Below are positions 20,356 to 28,386 of a stretch of 64,000 nucleotides of DNA, piece after piece. The notes under the pieces are model-generated. The model saw only the letters and a list, made by a program, of their open reading frames with translations. It searched no databases and was not told the origin of the DNA. Source of the stretch: Peribacillus frigoritolerans. GTDB lineage: Bacteria > Bacillota > Bacilli > Bacillales > DSM-1321. A program made the translations under genes and the position numbers. The stretch is taken from positions 3,504,001 through 3,568,000 of the forward strand of contig NZ_CP158190.1 in NCBI RefSeq assembly GCF_040250305.1, in the 5' to 3' direction. The number at the start of each line of letters is the position of its first letter. The first letter of the stretch is position 1.

Positions 20356-21186
20356 TCACCCTTCTTTCACATATGAATTTGCTATACTCTCTGTTTGTTC
20401 CAAGATGGCCTTCACTCTTTCCAGAAGTTCATCATCCAACTTTGCCAGCTTCCGCATCGAGCACTGTACGGATTGCCTGGTATCCCTCAGGCACTTGTCG
20501 AATTGGGTGCGTACCTGTTCTTCTTTTTCCGAAATGGTAACTTCCCCGCCAATCGAGTCATCGAGAGGCATTTCCCTTAGGACATCAAAAACTATCGATT
20601 GCCCCGACTCCATATAACTGTTCTTCTCGGCATGCAACCGTTTTAAAAGCAGCAGATCTTCCGCTATTTCTATCCAGGCAGGCTCATTATAGTAATCCGC
20701 CAGTTTATGAATCAGCGAAGCCTCGATCGCTTTGATCGTCATTAAAAGCGTTGGGACATCATTAATGGACCCTTGTTGGTAAAGAATGATTTTATTGTCA
20801 TTTATTTTTTTTATCGCGCTCGAAAGTATACGGATCATATCAACATTACCTACACTGGCAAGCACTTGATAATATAAGCCACTATAGTAATCACCGGCAA
20901 GCACTTGTAATTGACGATTTTTCAATACCTCGGGCAACTCGGTTCCTTCTCCTGAATTCGAGACGATTTCATGGGTATCCAGAGCTATTTGCACTAACAT
21001 GGTTGAAATGATGTATTGATTTCGTTTTTCGCTTAAAACGTCCAAATCGTTAAACAATCCCCAAAGCAATATCAGTTTATCTTCGTCCAAGCTTGGCTTT
21101 TGTATATACTTCAATAAATATGGATGTTGAGCTTTCGTTTCTATTAATCGCTTTAATTGCCTTATGTCGTCCGTTATGTTTAACAA
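20356..21186 (-). CDS. hepS: Heptaprenyl diphosphate synthase component I
   Basis: Small regulatory subunit that pairs with HepT to set C35 chain length. Helical protein of 276 residues. The LAGDYYSGLYYQ stretch, ending ...YVKEG, matches the family. The start is TTG behind AAGGGTGAT. Three bases separate it from menG. It has an extended -10 promoter upstream and an inverted repeat at the likely transcription start. Confidence 0.92.
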   Translation of the reverse strand: MLNITDDIRQLKRLIETKAQHPYLLKYIQKPSLDEDKLILLWGLFNDLDVLSEKRNQYIISTMLVQIALDTHEIVSNSGEGTELPEVLKNRQLQVLAGDYYSGLYYQVLASVGNVDMIRILSSAIKKINDNKIILYQQGSINDVPTLLMTIKAIEASLIHKLADYYNEPAWIEIAEDLLLLKRLHAEKNSYMESGQSIVFDVLREMPLDDSIGGEVTISEKEEQVRTQFDKCLRDTRQSVQCSMRKLAKLDDELLERVKAILEQTESIANSYVKEG

Positions 21187-21242
21187 TTGAGATCACCCTT
21201 GCATCCCCGAAAGATAATTTTTTTCATACATATTGGTTTCTG

Positions 21243-21265
21243 TCTGTGTAAAATACACATTATTA
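21243..21265 (-). promoter_or_regulatory. hepS promoter -10 with inverted repeat at the start site
   Basis: On the minus strand TGGTATAAT (extended -10; box at 21265-21260) lies 74 bases before hepS. Immediately downstream is the perfect inverted repeat TGTGTA-AAA-TACACA (21243-21257), covering the expected transcription start. The -35 box is poor. The repeat could be an operator; no regulator is identified. Confidence 0.5.
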
Positions 21266-21433
21266 TACCATAAAAACAATCAGATGAAATGGTCAACGTT
21301 TATAAAATGAAACTTCCAAAGGTAAGGAAACCATCGACTTTTGCTCTTCAAAAAATGGATGCGGGAAATTTACAGCTTGTTAAACGTGATATCAGATGAT
21401 TGATTTACTAATTAACCAAGTATTGAGAAGCTA

Positions 21434-21682
21434 TCATTTCTCAGGTGAATTCTTTTTGGAATCACTTTCTATCTCTCCGAATGGAGTATAGACTTTTGCA
21501 TGGCCCCTGATTTTAATTGCCGAGGTATGTTCCGTGAATTGTGCGATCATCACCTCTCCTGAGTCTAGTTTTTCGGAGTGATGAAACTTGGTGTCCGTTC
21601 CCCTTGTCAACCCGATGACGTTCACACTATCCTCAATGGCTTTGATTACGACAAAATCATTCAAGATCTTTTTTTCATTCAT
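21434..21682 (-). CDS. mtrB: trp RNA-binding attenuation protein TRAP
   Basis: Forms the undecameric ring that binds GAG/UAG repeats in trp leader RNA when tryptophan is present. 82 residues, with the recognisable core [19 protein letters not shown] and [28 protein letters not shown]; the short charged C-tail varies. It follows folE (mtrA) at 20 bases, the same two-gene unit as in B. subtilis. No trp operon is present in this window, so its targets must lie elsewhere. Confidence 0.96.
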   Translation of the reverse strand: MNEKKILNDFVVIKAIEDSVNVIGLTRGTDTKFHHSEKLDSGEVMIAQFTEHTSAIKIRGHAKVYTPFGEIESDSKKNSPEK

Positions 21683-21702
21683 TTTTTCCTGCCCCCATGT
21701 CC

Positions 21703-22269
21703 TTAGTCTTTAATGAATGCCAGCACTTCAGCTCTAGTACGATGATCCTTCGCAAACGTTCCCCTTACAGCTGAAGTCACTGTTTTAGATCCAGGTTTTT
21801 TTACACCTCGCATGGTCATGCACATATGTTCAGCCTCTACTACAACCATTACACCATGAGGCTCGAGCTTTTCCATTATCGAGTCAGCAACTGTGGAAGT
21901 GATGCGCTCTTGAAGTTGCGGACGCTTCGATACAGCCTCTACTGCCCGTGCCAATTTACTTAAGCCAGTCACTTTTCCGTTTTTCGGAATATATGCTACA
22001 TGGGCTTTCCCATAAAAAGGGACTAAATGATGTTCACATACTGAGTAAAATGGAATATCCTTTACAAGTACGAGTTCTTCATGGTCCTCTCCAAAAACAG
22101 TATCGAAATATTCCTTTGGATCCTGATTAAGTCCAGAGAAAATTTCTTCATACATTCTGGCTACACGGCCAGGAGTATCCAGCAGTCCTTCCCTCGTTGG
22201 GTCTTCCCCTACAGCCTCAAGAAGCATTTTAACCGCTTCTTCCAATTTGGCATGATCAACATTAGCCAT
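21703..22269 (-). CDS. folE: GTP cyclohydrolase I
   Basis: First step of tetrahydrofolate synthesis, GTP to dihydroneopterin triphosphate. 188 residues. Zinc and active-site segment [12 protein letters not shown] is near 100-111, and HMCMTMRGV near 148-156 supplies the third zinc ligand. ATG start behind TAGGAGG. Cotranscribed with mtrB. Confidence 0.98.
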   Translation of the reverse strand: MANVDHAKLEEAVKMLLEAVGEDPTREGLLDTPGRVARMYEEIFSGLNQDPKEYFDTVFGEDHEELVLVKDIPFYSVCEHHLVPFYGKAHVAYIPKNGKVTGLSKLARAVEAVSKRPQLQERITSTVADSIMEKLEPHGVMVVVEAEHMCMTMRGVKKPGSKTVTSAVRGTFAKDHRTRAEVLAFIKD

Positions 22270-22305
22270 TTTTGTACCTCCTAAAAAATCAATAATATTA
22301 TGTAT

Positions 22306-22470
22306 TCAGATAAAAAATCCAAAGCGCGTTGCACCCGGATATCCATAATTGCAATTATTAAAGAAGACCCATACATTGAGCCCTTGAACGGCAGTTTCGC
22401 CGGAAGCTGTTTTTGGATGGGCATTTCCCTGTGACGGATTAACCATCTGCAGCGTTTCTAAAATATTCAC
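22306..22470 (-). CDS. Possible small ORF in the folE leader (54 codons)
   Basis: An uninterrupted frame from GTG (22470-22468) to TGA (22306-22308) would encode a 54-residue peptide. It has a polar N-terminal half and an aromatic/glycine-rich C-terminal half (NVWVFFNNCNYGYPG). It lies between the hbs terminator and folE, on the same strand. The ribosome-binding site is weak. I do not recognise the family. It may be a real small gene, a remnant, or chance. Confidence 0.25.
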   Translation of the reverse strand: MNILETLQMVNPSQGNAHPKTASGETAVQGLNVWVFFNNCNYGYPGATRFGFFI

Positions 22471-22506
22471 TGTCTTTTATATTATCACAGATGGAAATTA
22501 AGAAGC

Positions 22507-22540
22507 AAAAAAAGGGCCGCGTTTTCACGCGGCCCTTTTC
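22507..22540 (-). terminator. Intrinsic terminator after hbs
   Basis: AAAAGGGCCGCGT, loop TTTC, ACGCGGCCCTTTT: a perfect GC-rich hairpin just past the hbs stop, with T runs. Confidence 0.92.
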
Positions 22541-22568
22541 GGTTAAGCACCCGTATGTAATGGTAGAA

Positions 22569-22841
22569 TTACTTCACTGCATCTTTCAGCGCTTTACCGG
22601 GTTTGAAAGCTGGCACTTTGCTAGCTGCAATTTCGATTTCGTCACCAGTTTGTGGGTTACGGCCTTTACGAGCCGCACGTTCACGAACTTCAAAGTTACC
22701 AAAACCAATCAATTGGACTTTATCACCGTTTTTTAGAGCTTCTAAGATTGTATCAAAAACAGCATCAACAGCTTTTGTAGCGTCTTTCTTAGAAATTTCA
22801 GTTGCTGTAACAACTTCATTAATTAATTCTGTTTTGTTCAT
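22569..22841 (-). CDS. hbs: DNA-binding protein HU
   Basis: Nucleoid-associated histone-like protein, 90 residues. N-terminal [10 protein letters not shown] and the DNA-binding arm with [21 protein letters not shown] are typical. ATG 22841 has AGGAGGTGA upstream at good spacing; the frame opening at 22850 is too close to it. Located between spoIVA and folE as in B. subtilis. Confidence 0.98.
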   Translation of the reverse strand: MNKTELINEVVTATEISKKDATKAVDAVFDTILEALKNGDKVQLIGFGNFEVRERAARKGRNPQTGDEIEIAASKVPAFKPGKALKDAVK

Positions 22842-23043
22842 GCCATTCACCTCCTCCCAAAAAGGAATCTTTATAAAAAATCATTATTACAACACTATAA
22901 TAGTGATTTGATATTAGCTTTGGTCCAAAAATTTTCATTCCCTGGCAATCAAGGATTACCAAGCCGAATTAATTTCCAAATAATTCATCCGGAAATTTAT
23001 AAATAGGTTGAAATCGCTGTTATAACGCGTTTTCTGTATGTAG

Positions 23044-23071
23044 ATTATCACAAATCCTATTAGCTTAGCAA
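23044..23071 (-). promoter_or_regulatory. Sigma-A promoter of hbs
   Basis: On the minus strand TTGCTA (23071-23066), a 16-bp spacer and GATAAT (23049-23044) with a TG two bases ahead of it (extended -10). Confidence 0.55.
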
Positions 23072-23297
23072 GGGAATTCAAAAAATAATGGGAATCTTTT
23101 CATTAATAATTGTATATATTATAAATTTTGTCTTTCGCTATTCATCATTTCCCTTTTTTATAGAAATTAAACTTATTATATTGCTGAAAATCGCTTAACC
23201 ACAGGGTTTTTTCAAGATTATACTAAAAAACAGCAGATTATTTCAAATTTTAGCGTTCAAAATGAAAATTTTATTGTGATCCTGAGTATTTCGCATG

Positions 23298-23334
23298 CAA
23301 AAAGACCAATCCATAAATGGAGTTGGTCCAGCTT
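23298..23334 (-). terminator. Intrinsic terminator after spoIVA
   Basis: On the minus strand GACCAAcTCCAT pairs with ATGGATTGGTC (one bulge), followed by TTTTT. It begins just past the spoIVA stop. Confidence 0.75.
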
Positions 23335-23344
23335 TTAAACGTTT

Positions 23345-24823
23345 TTATAAGATGATGGCAATCAATCCCCCACTGCCCTCATTAATAATCCTTTCCAGTG
23401 TTTCTTTCAATTTGTAGCGGGCATTGTCAGGCATCATCGCTAATTTCACCTGTATGCCTTCCCTTACATAGGAACTTAGGCTTCTGCCAAAAATATCTGA
23501 GTTCCAAATGGAAAGTGGATTGTCTTCGAAATCCTGCATCAGATACCGGACTAATTCTTCACTTTGTTTTTCAGTACCGATGATTGGCGAGAATTCTGAT
23601 TCGACATCGACCTTGATCATATGGATGGAAGGAGCTACGGCTTTCAGCCTGACACCGAACCTGGCTCCCTGACGGATGATTTCCGGTTCATCAAGACTCA
23701 TATCGTTAAGGGAAGGGGCTGCGACACCATATCCTGTTTGTTTGACCATTCTCAATGCATCGGCCACCTGATCATACTCTGCTTTGGCATACGCAAAGTC
23801 CTGCATTAAAGATAATAGATGATCCTTGCCCCGAATCTCCACACCGACAATTTCCTTCAGAATATCATCATAGAGTTCATCAGGGGCGTATAGGTCGATC
23901 TCTGCAACACCCTGCCCCATCTCAATGCCTGCAAGCGCTGCACGGTCAATGAACTCGAATTCATTGAAATGACCGACTACACGATCTACATCCCTCAGGC
24001 GTTTAATGTCCTTGACGGTCTCTTTAACCGCTTCCTGGTAACTTTCCCTTAACCAATGATCCTCGCGCAGAACCATTACCCAGCTCGGAAGATTTACATT
24101 GACCTCGAGAACTGGGAATTCGTACAGGGCCTCGCGGAGTACGCTGTAAACATCCGATTCCCGCATTCCTTCGACACTCATCGCCAATACAGGGATATCA
24201 TACTTTTCCTGCAGGGATTCCTTCAGGGCTATCGTATTCGGGTGGTGAGGCTGAACGGAATTGACAATCATGATAAATGGCTTGCCAACCTCCTTCAATT
24301 CTTCGACAACCCTTTCCTCGGCCTCTAAATAATCACTTCGCGGAATTTCTCCTATCGACCCATCCGTCGTAACGACCACGCCTAATGTGGAATGATCCTG
24401 AATTACTTTGCGAGTACCGATCTCAGCCGCTTCATTGAACGGAATCGGCTCTTCATACCAAGGCGTGTGAATCATGCGGGGACCATTTTCATCTTCATAC
24501 CCTTTAGCCCCAGGTATTGTATAACCGACACAATCAACTAAACGAATATTCACGTCGAGACCTTCAGCCACTTGAATCGATGCTGCCTGGTTCGGTACGA
24601 ATTTGGGTTCCGTCGTCATGATCGTCTTTCCAGCAGCACTTTGAGGCAATTCATCCTGTGCCCTTGCGCGGTCCGCCTCTGACGGAATATTCGGAATGAC
24701 GACTAGCTCCATGAATTTTTTAATAAATGTGGATTTCCCCGTCCTGACGGCACCGACCACCCCCAAATATATGTCGCCACCGGTCCGTTCAGCTATATCT
24801 TTAAAAATATCTACCTTTTCCAA
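23345..24823 (-). CDS. spoIVA: Stage IV sporulation protein A
   Basis: Spore-coat morphogenetic ATPase that polymerises on the forespore surface as the coat basement layer. 492 residues, exactly the family length. Walker A GAVRTGKS is at 24-31, followed by TMTTEPKFVPN and the DCVGYTIPGAKGYEDENGPRM segment. The conserved C-terminal end GGLIAIIL is intact. TTG start behind GGGAGGGGA. An inverted repeat overlaps the upstream region. Confidence 0.98.
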   Translation of the reverse strand: MEKVDIFKDIAERTGGDIYLGVVGAVRTGKSTFIKKFMELVVIPNIPSEADRARAQDELPQSAAGKTIMTTEPKFVPNQAASIQVAEGLDVNIRLVDCVGYTIPGAKGYEDENGPRMIHTPWYEEPIPFNEAAEIGTRKVIQDHSTLGVVVTTDGSIGEIPRSDYLEAEERVVEELKEVGKPFIMIVNSVQPHHPNTIALKESLQEKYDIPVLAMSVEGMRESDVYSVLREALYEFPVLEVNVNLPSWVMVLREDHWLRESYQEAVKETVKDIKRLRDVDRVVGHFNEFEFIDRAALAGIEMGQGVAEIDLYAPDELYDDILKEIVGVEIRGKDHLLSLMQDFAYAKAEYDQVADALRMVKQTGYGVAAPSLNDMSLDEPEIIRQGARFGVRLKAVAPSIHMIKVDVESEFSPIIGTEKQSEELVRYLMQDFEDNPLSIWNSDIFGRSLSSYVREGIQVKLAMMPDNARYKLKETLERIINEGSGGLIAIIL

Positions 24824-24877
24824 GGTATCCCCTCCCGAATTAGAGTTTTGGGATTTCGTTTATCCATTTGCATTTAT

Positions 24878-24910
24878 TTAGGACATTATATATCTATGAT
24901 GTTGTCCTAA
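24878..24910. promoter_or_regulatory. Inverted repeat upstream of spoIVA
   Basis: TTAGGACA (24878-24885) and TGTCCTAA (24903-24910) form a perfect 8-bp inverted repeat with a 17-base spacer, about 55-87 bases before the spoIVA start. On the minus strand a weak sigma-E-like pair (AATAAAT, then CATAGAT after 14 bases) overlaps it. Confidence 0.45.
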
Positions 24911-25008
24911 AAATTTATTCCAATTATTTCCCTGGTTCAATCCCTTCCTCCACCAGAAATTTTATATAAGGGTTGTTATTTTAAAAGTAAGATGAAATAA
25001 AGATAAAA

Positions 25009-25051
25009 GAAATAACCCTTCCCCTACAATATATTTTGCAGAAGAAGGGTT
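25009..25051 (-). terminator. Probable terminator after yphF
   Basis: AATAACCCTTC pairs with GAAGGGTTAT around a loop of about 20 bases. On the minus strand it is followed by TTTCTTTT. The stem is moderate. Confidence 0.5.
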
Positions 25052-25055
25052 ATGC

Positions 25056-25778
25056 CTATTTTGTAAGGAATATTGGTTTTTTTGTTTTTTCATCAATTGT
25101 ATATGGCAAGGAATAGGCAGGGACGAACTCCGAACTCTGCACCAGCAGTTCCCGGATATCTTCACCTGGCTTCATTTCCCCCTCATGCTTCTTCAATGCC
25201 TCAATTAAATCCGGGGTATAATCAACAAAAATACTGCCTTGACCATCAACTACGAGATATAAGTCTTTTTGTGAAAATGGACTCGTGACCGTCGGAGCTT
25301 CCTTCAGGCCCATTTTTTCATAATCAAGCGTGAAGACATTATCGGATAACCTTTCCTTAAATGGCGGGTATCCGTTGCTTTGCTGATACGCAGTCAATCT
25401 CAAGGAAACATCCTGAATCTTCTGCGCCATCCTGACATCCAACAGCTTTACGGTCGGATCATTTTCAACATTAACGAGGATGTATTGAAAGACGCCTCCG
25501 GATTCAAATGCATTGTCCGGAGGTTCAGCCATATACCTCGGTGAAATCTTTGAAAATTTTATGACATATTTTTGATAAATCGGTGTACCTGCATCTTTTG
25601 TAACGATGGGCAGTATGCCCCCTTCATCTTTCTGAAATTGATCCACTGCACTTTGGACGGATTGTATTTGCTCTTTATAAGGCAATTGGTTTTGCATTTT
25701 TTGCTTCTCCGGATATAAGCAGCCAGATAATGATACAGAGATGCAAAATAAACATAATATTTTGAAAAAATTTCTCAT
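25056..25778 (-). CDS. yphF: Lipoprotein YphF
   Basis: Predicted lipoprotein of the YphF family. The signal peptide ends in the lipobox LSGC (residues 17-20 counted from the second Met), followed by a secreted domain of about 220 residues. The first two codons are both ATG; the second is better spaced from GAGGAG. Upstream neighbour yphE and downstream neighbour spoIVA match B. subtilis. Function unknown. Confidence 0.85.
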   Translation of the reverse strand: MRNFFKILCLFCISVSLSGCLYPEKQKMQNQLPYKEQIQSVQSAVDQFQKDEGGILPIVTKDAGTPIYQKYVIKFSKISPRYMAEPPDNAFESGGVFQYILVNVENDPTVKLLDVRMAQKIQDVSLRLTAYQQSNGYPPFKERLSDNVFTLDYEKMGLKEAPTVTSPFSQKDLYLVVDGQGSIFVDYTPDLIEALKKHEGEMKPGEDIRELLVQSSEFVPAYSLPYTIDEKTKKPIFLTK

Positions 25779-25794
25779 CATTTCTCCTCACCTA

Positions 25795-25992
25795 TCAAGT
25801 GGTTGGCCCGCTAAGAACAACGATAAGGATGATCAAGCCGGCCAGAATCATAAGTATGTATGCGATAATTGCTGTCAAGACTCTCCAAAAGCCTTTTAAT
25901 TTATAGCGGCTTAAGTAGATTAGAAATATAGAGATAATCATAAAGCCCATTGCTATAAAGGATATCCACATTTTTTGCAGAGCTGGTGTCAT
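25795..25992 (-). CDS. yphE: Small membrane protein YphE (DUF2768)
   Basis: 65-residue protein with two transmembrane helices (about 8-28 and 39-61), matching the YphE/DUF2768 family. The open frame starts at 26088, but only ATG 25992 (MTPALQKMW) has a proper AAGGAGTGA site, and the upstream part is non-coding in character. In B. subtilis yphE adjoins gpsA; here 6.8 kb of accessory DNA separates them. Confidence 0.8.
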   Translation of the reverse strand: MTPALQKMWISFIAMGFMIISIFLIYLSRYKLKGFWRVLTAIIAYILMILAGLIILIVVLSGPTT

Positions 25993-26164
25993 ATCTTCAT
26001 CACTCCTTTTTCCAGAAATTATTATAACATACCAAATTACGTTAAAGGAATTAAATCCTTGTCCAATCTGTATAATTCCCGTTTTCATGACTCATTTTCA
26101 TGAAAAAATATAAAACGAGAATTAAGTATTGTAAGTTATTAACATACCTCCTATCTCCAAGCAA

Positions 26165-26190
26165 CAAAAAAACAGCCCAAAGGTTGTTTC
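26165..26190 (-). terminator. Terminator-like hairpin at the island's left edge
   Basis: On the minus strand AACAACC, loop TTTG, GGCTGTT (one mismatch) is followed by seven T residues. It is next to a second hairpin ACAAACTC...GAGTTTGT (26200-26225). Confidence 0.5.
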
Positions 26191-26257
26191 AGTTTATAAA
26201 CAAACTCGATAATAATTGAGTTTGTCGACAGTTTTTTAAGGTGTTTAAAATATGACC

Positions 26258-26386
26258 GTTGATTGGAACGTAGGGCACTCGCTTTCCGCGGGCGGTCCGG
26301 GAGCCTCCTCGGCGCTATTAGCGCCTGCGGGGTCTCCCTTGGACCCGCTTTCCCCGCAGGAGTCTCGTACACCCGCTCCAATCAAC
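26258..26386. repeat. 129-bp GC-rich palindromic element with 10-bp terminal inverted repeats
   Basis: The ends GTTGATTGGA (26258-26267) and TCCAATCAAC (26377-26386) are perfect inverted repeats. Inside, GGTCC/GGACC and the hairpin GGCGCT-att-AGCGCC add nested symmetry. The element is far richer in G+C than its surroundings. It is non-coding; the ORF crossing it is arginine/proline-rich noise. I believe similar GC-rich intergenic repeats occur in many Bacillus genomes, but copy number here cannot be judged from one window. Confidence 0.6.
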
Positions 26387-26436
26387 TTTGTTTTAACAGT
26401 AAGATAAGCTCCTTAATTAGAAGGATGAAAACTTGA

Positions 26437-26565
26437 GGTGATGAGGATACCTTTGATCAGCTTGAAATGTTTACTTTAGACCACCTGGTGCAACGAACCA
26501 TTTGGTTAGTAAAATGGAGGCTGCCATTAATGTAAAGAAGATGGCCAACTGGACTTGACGAAGGG
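26437..26565 (+). pseudogene. IS1182-like transposase N-terminal remnant, frameshifted
   Basis: Frame 1 reads DQLEMFTLDHLV (26455-26490). A shift by one lost base then continues as TNHLVSKMEAAIN (26493-26531). Restoring one C gives LVPTNHLVSKMEAAIN, which fits the conserved transposase start of the IS1182 family (LVPxxHLVRKxEAAID). Sequence after this ends in stops and is not recognisable. No terminal repeats or C-terminal part were found. Confidence 0.55.
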
Positions 26566-26632
26566 TAGAAATGGTCTAAATAATGACCTTGGAGAGTTCA
26601 CTATTCTCTAAAACTGCTACAAATCAAAAAAA

Positions 26633-26676
26633 ATCAAAAAGGTTTCGGAATGAGACCATTCCGAAACCTTTTTATC
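26633..26676 (-). terminator. Intrinsic terminator after patA
   Basis: AAAAAGGTTTCGGAATG pairs with CATTCCGAAACCTTTTT (with a small internal loop) just downstream of patA. T runs in both directions. Confidence 0.88.
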
Positions 26677-26708
26677 AAGCCCAAAGGCTGTTTTACTGCT
26701 TTTTTAAA

Positions 26709-28100
<1,392 letters not shown>

Positions 28101-28188
28101 TTATAACTTTAGTGGATGGTTAACTGAGATTGCTTATTTTATAAAACTTTGATGCTTACCTCCCTTTTTTCTTATACTTACTAATCAA

Positions 28189-28203
28189 GCAAGAACCATG
28201 CCA
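28189..28203 (-). promoter_or_regulatory. Sigma-54 (-24/-12) promoter of patA
   Basis: On the minus strand TGGCATGGTTCTTGC (28203-28189) has GG and GC separated by exactly 10 bases and closely fits the TGGCAC-N5-TTGC consensus. The transcription start would be near 28177, about 95 bases before patA. Confidence 0.85.
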
Positions 28204-28252
28204 AGTTAATTACCCAATAAAACCGCATTCTTTTTGATAAATTACGCTAAAA

Positions 28253-28290
28253 TTATGCAAATTTGCATATCGATATTTCAATTTGCATAA
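28253..28290. promoter_or_regulatory. Tandem activator-binding palindromes upstream of patA
   Basis: Site 1 TTATGCAAATTTGCAT (28253-28268) has a perfect 14-bp palindrome core at 28255-28268, centred 28261.5. Site 2 (28273-28290), a degenerate copy ending ATTTGCATAA, is centred 28281.5. The centre of site 1 is 72 bp from the -12 GC. The same motif and spacing recur at the permease promoter. Confidence 0.75.
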
Positions 28291-28337
28291 TCATCCTTGT
28301 AAATCATAAAAAAAAACTTCCCAAATGCTCTTATAAA

Positions 28338-28384
28338 ATAAAAGCCGTTGACGAGTGATTTTTCATCACTCGGCAACGGCTTTT
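28338..28384 (-). terminator. Intrinsic terminator after the sigma-54 activator gene
   Basis: AAAAGCCGTTG then CGAGTGAT, a short loop and ATCACTCG then CAACGGCTTTT: a long near-perfect stem right after the stop codon. Confidence 0.9.
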
Positions 28385-28386
28385 AT

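Larger units (their letters stand above)
22842..23344. other. hbs leader and spoIVA-hbs intergenic region
   Basis: About 500 AT-rich bases without an ORF. It holds the hbs promoter, a roughly 195-base hbs leader with a CACTATA/TATAGTG palindrome (22892-22904), and the spoIVA terminator at the right end. Nothing else is clear. Confidence 0.5.

Noticed and set aside
26151..26381. 76-residue Arg/Pro-rich minus-strand ORF
   Set aside because: It runs through the GC-rich palindromic element; composition and inverted repeats show a non-coding repeat.
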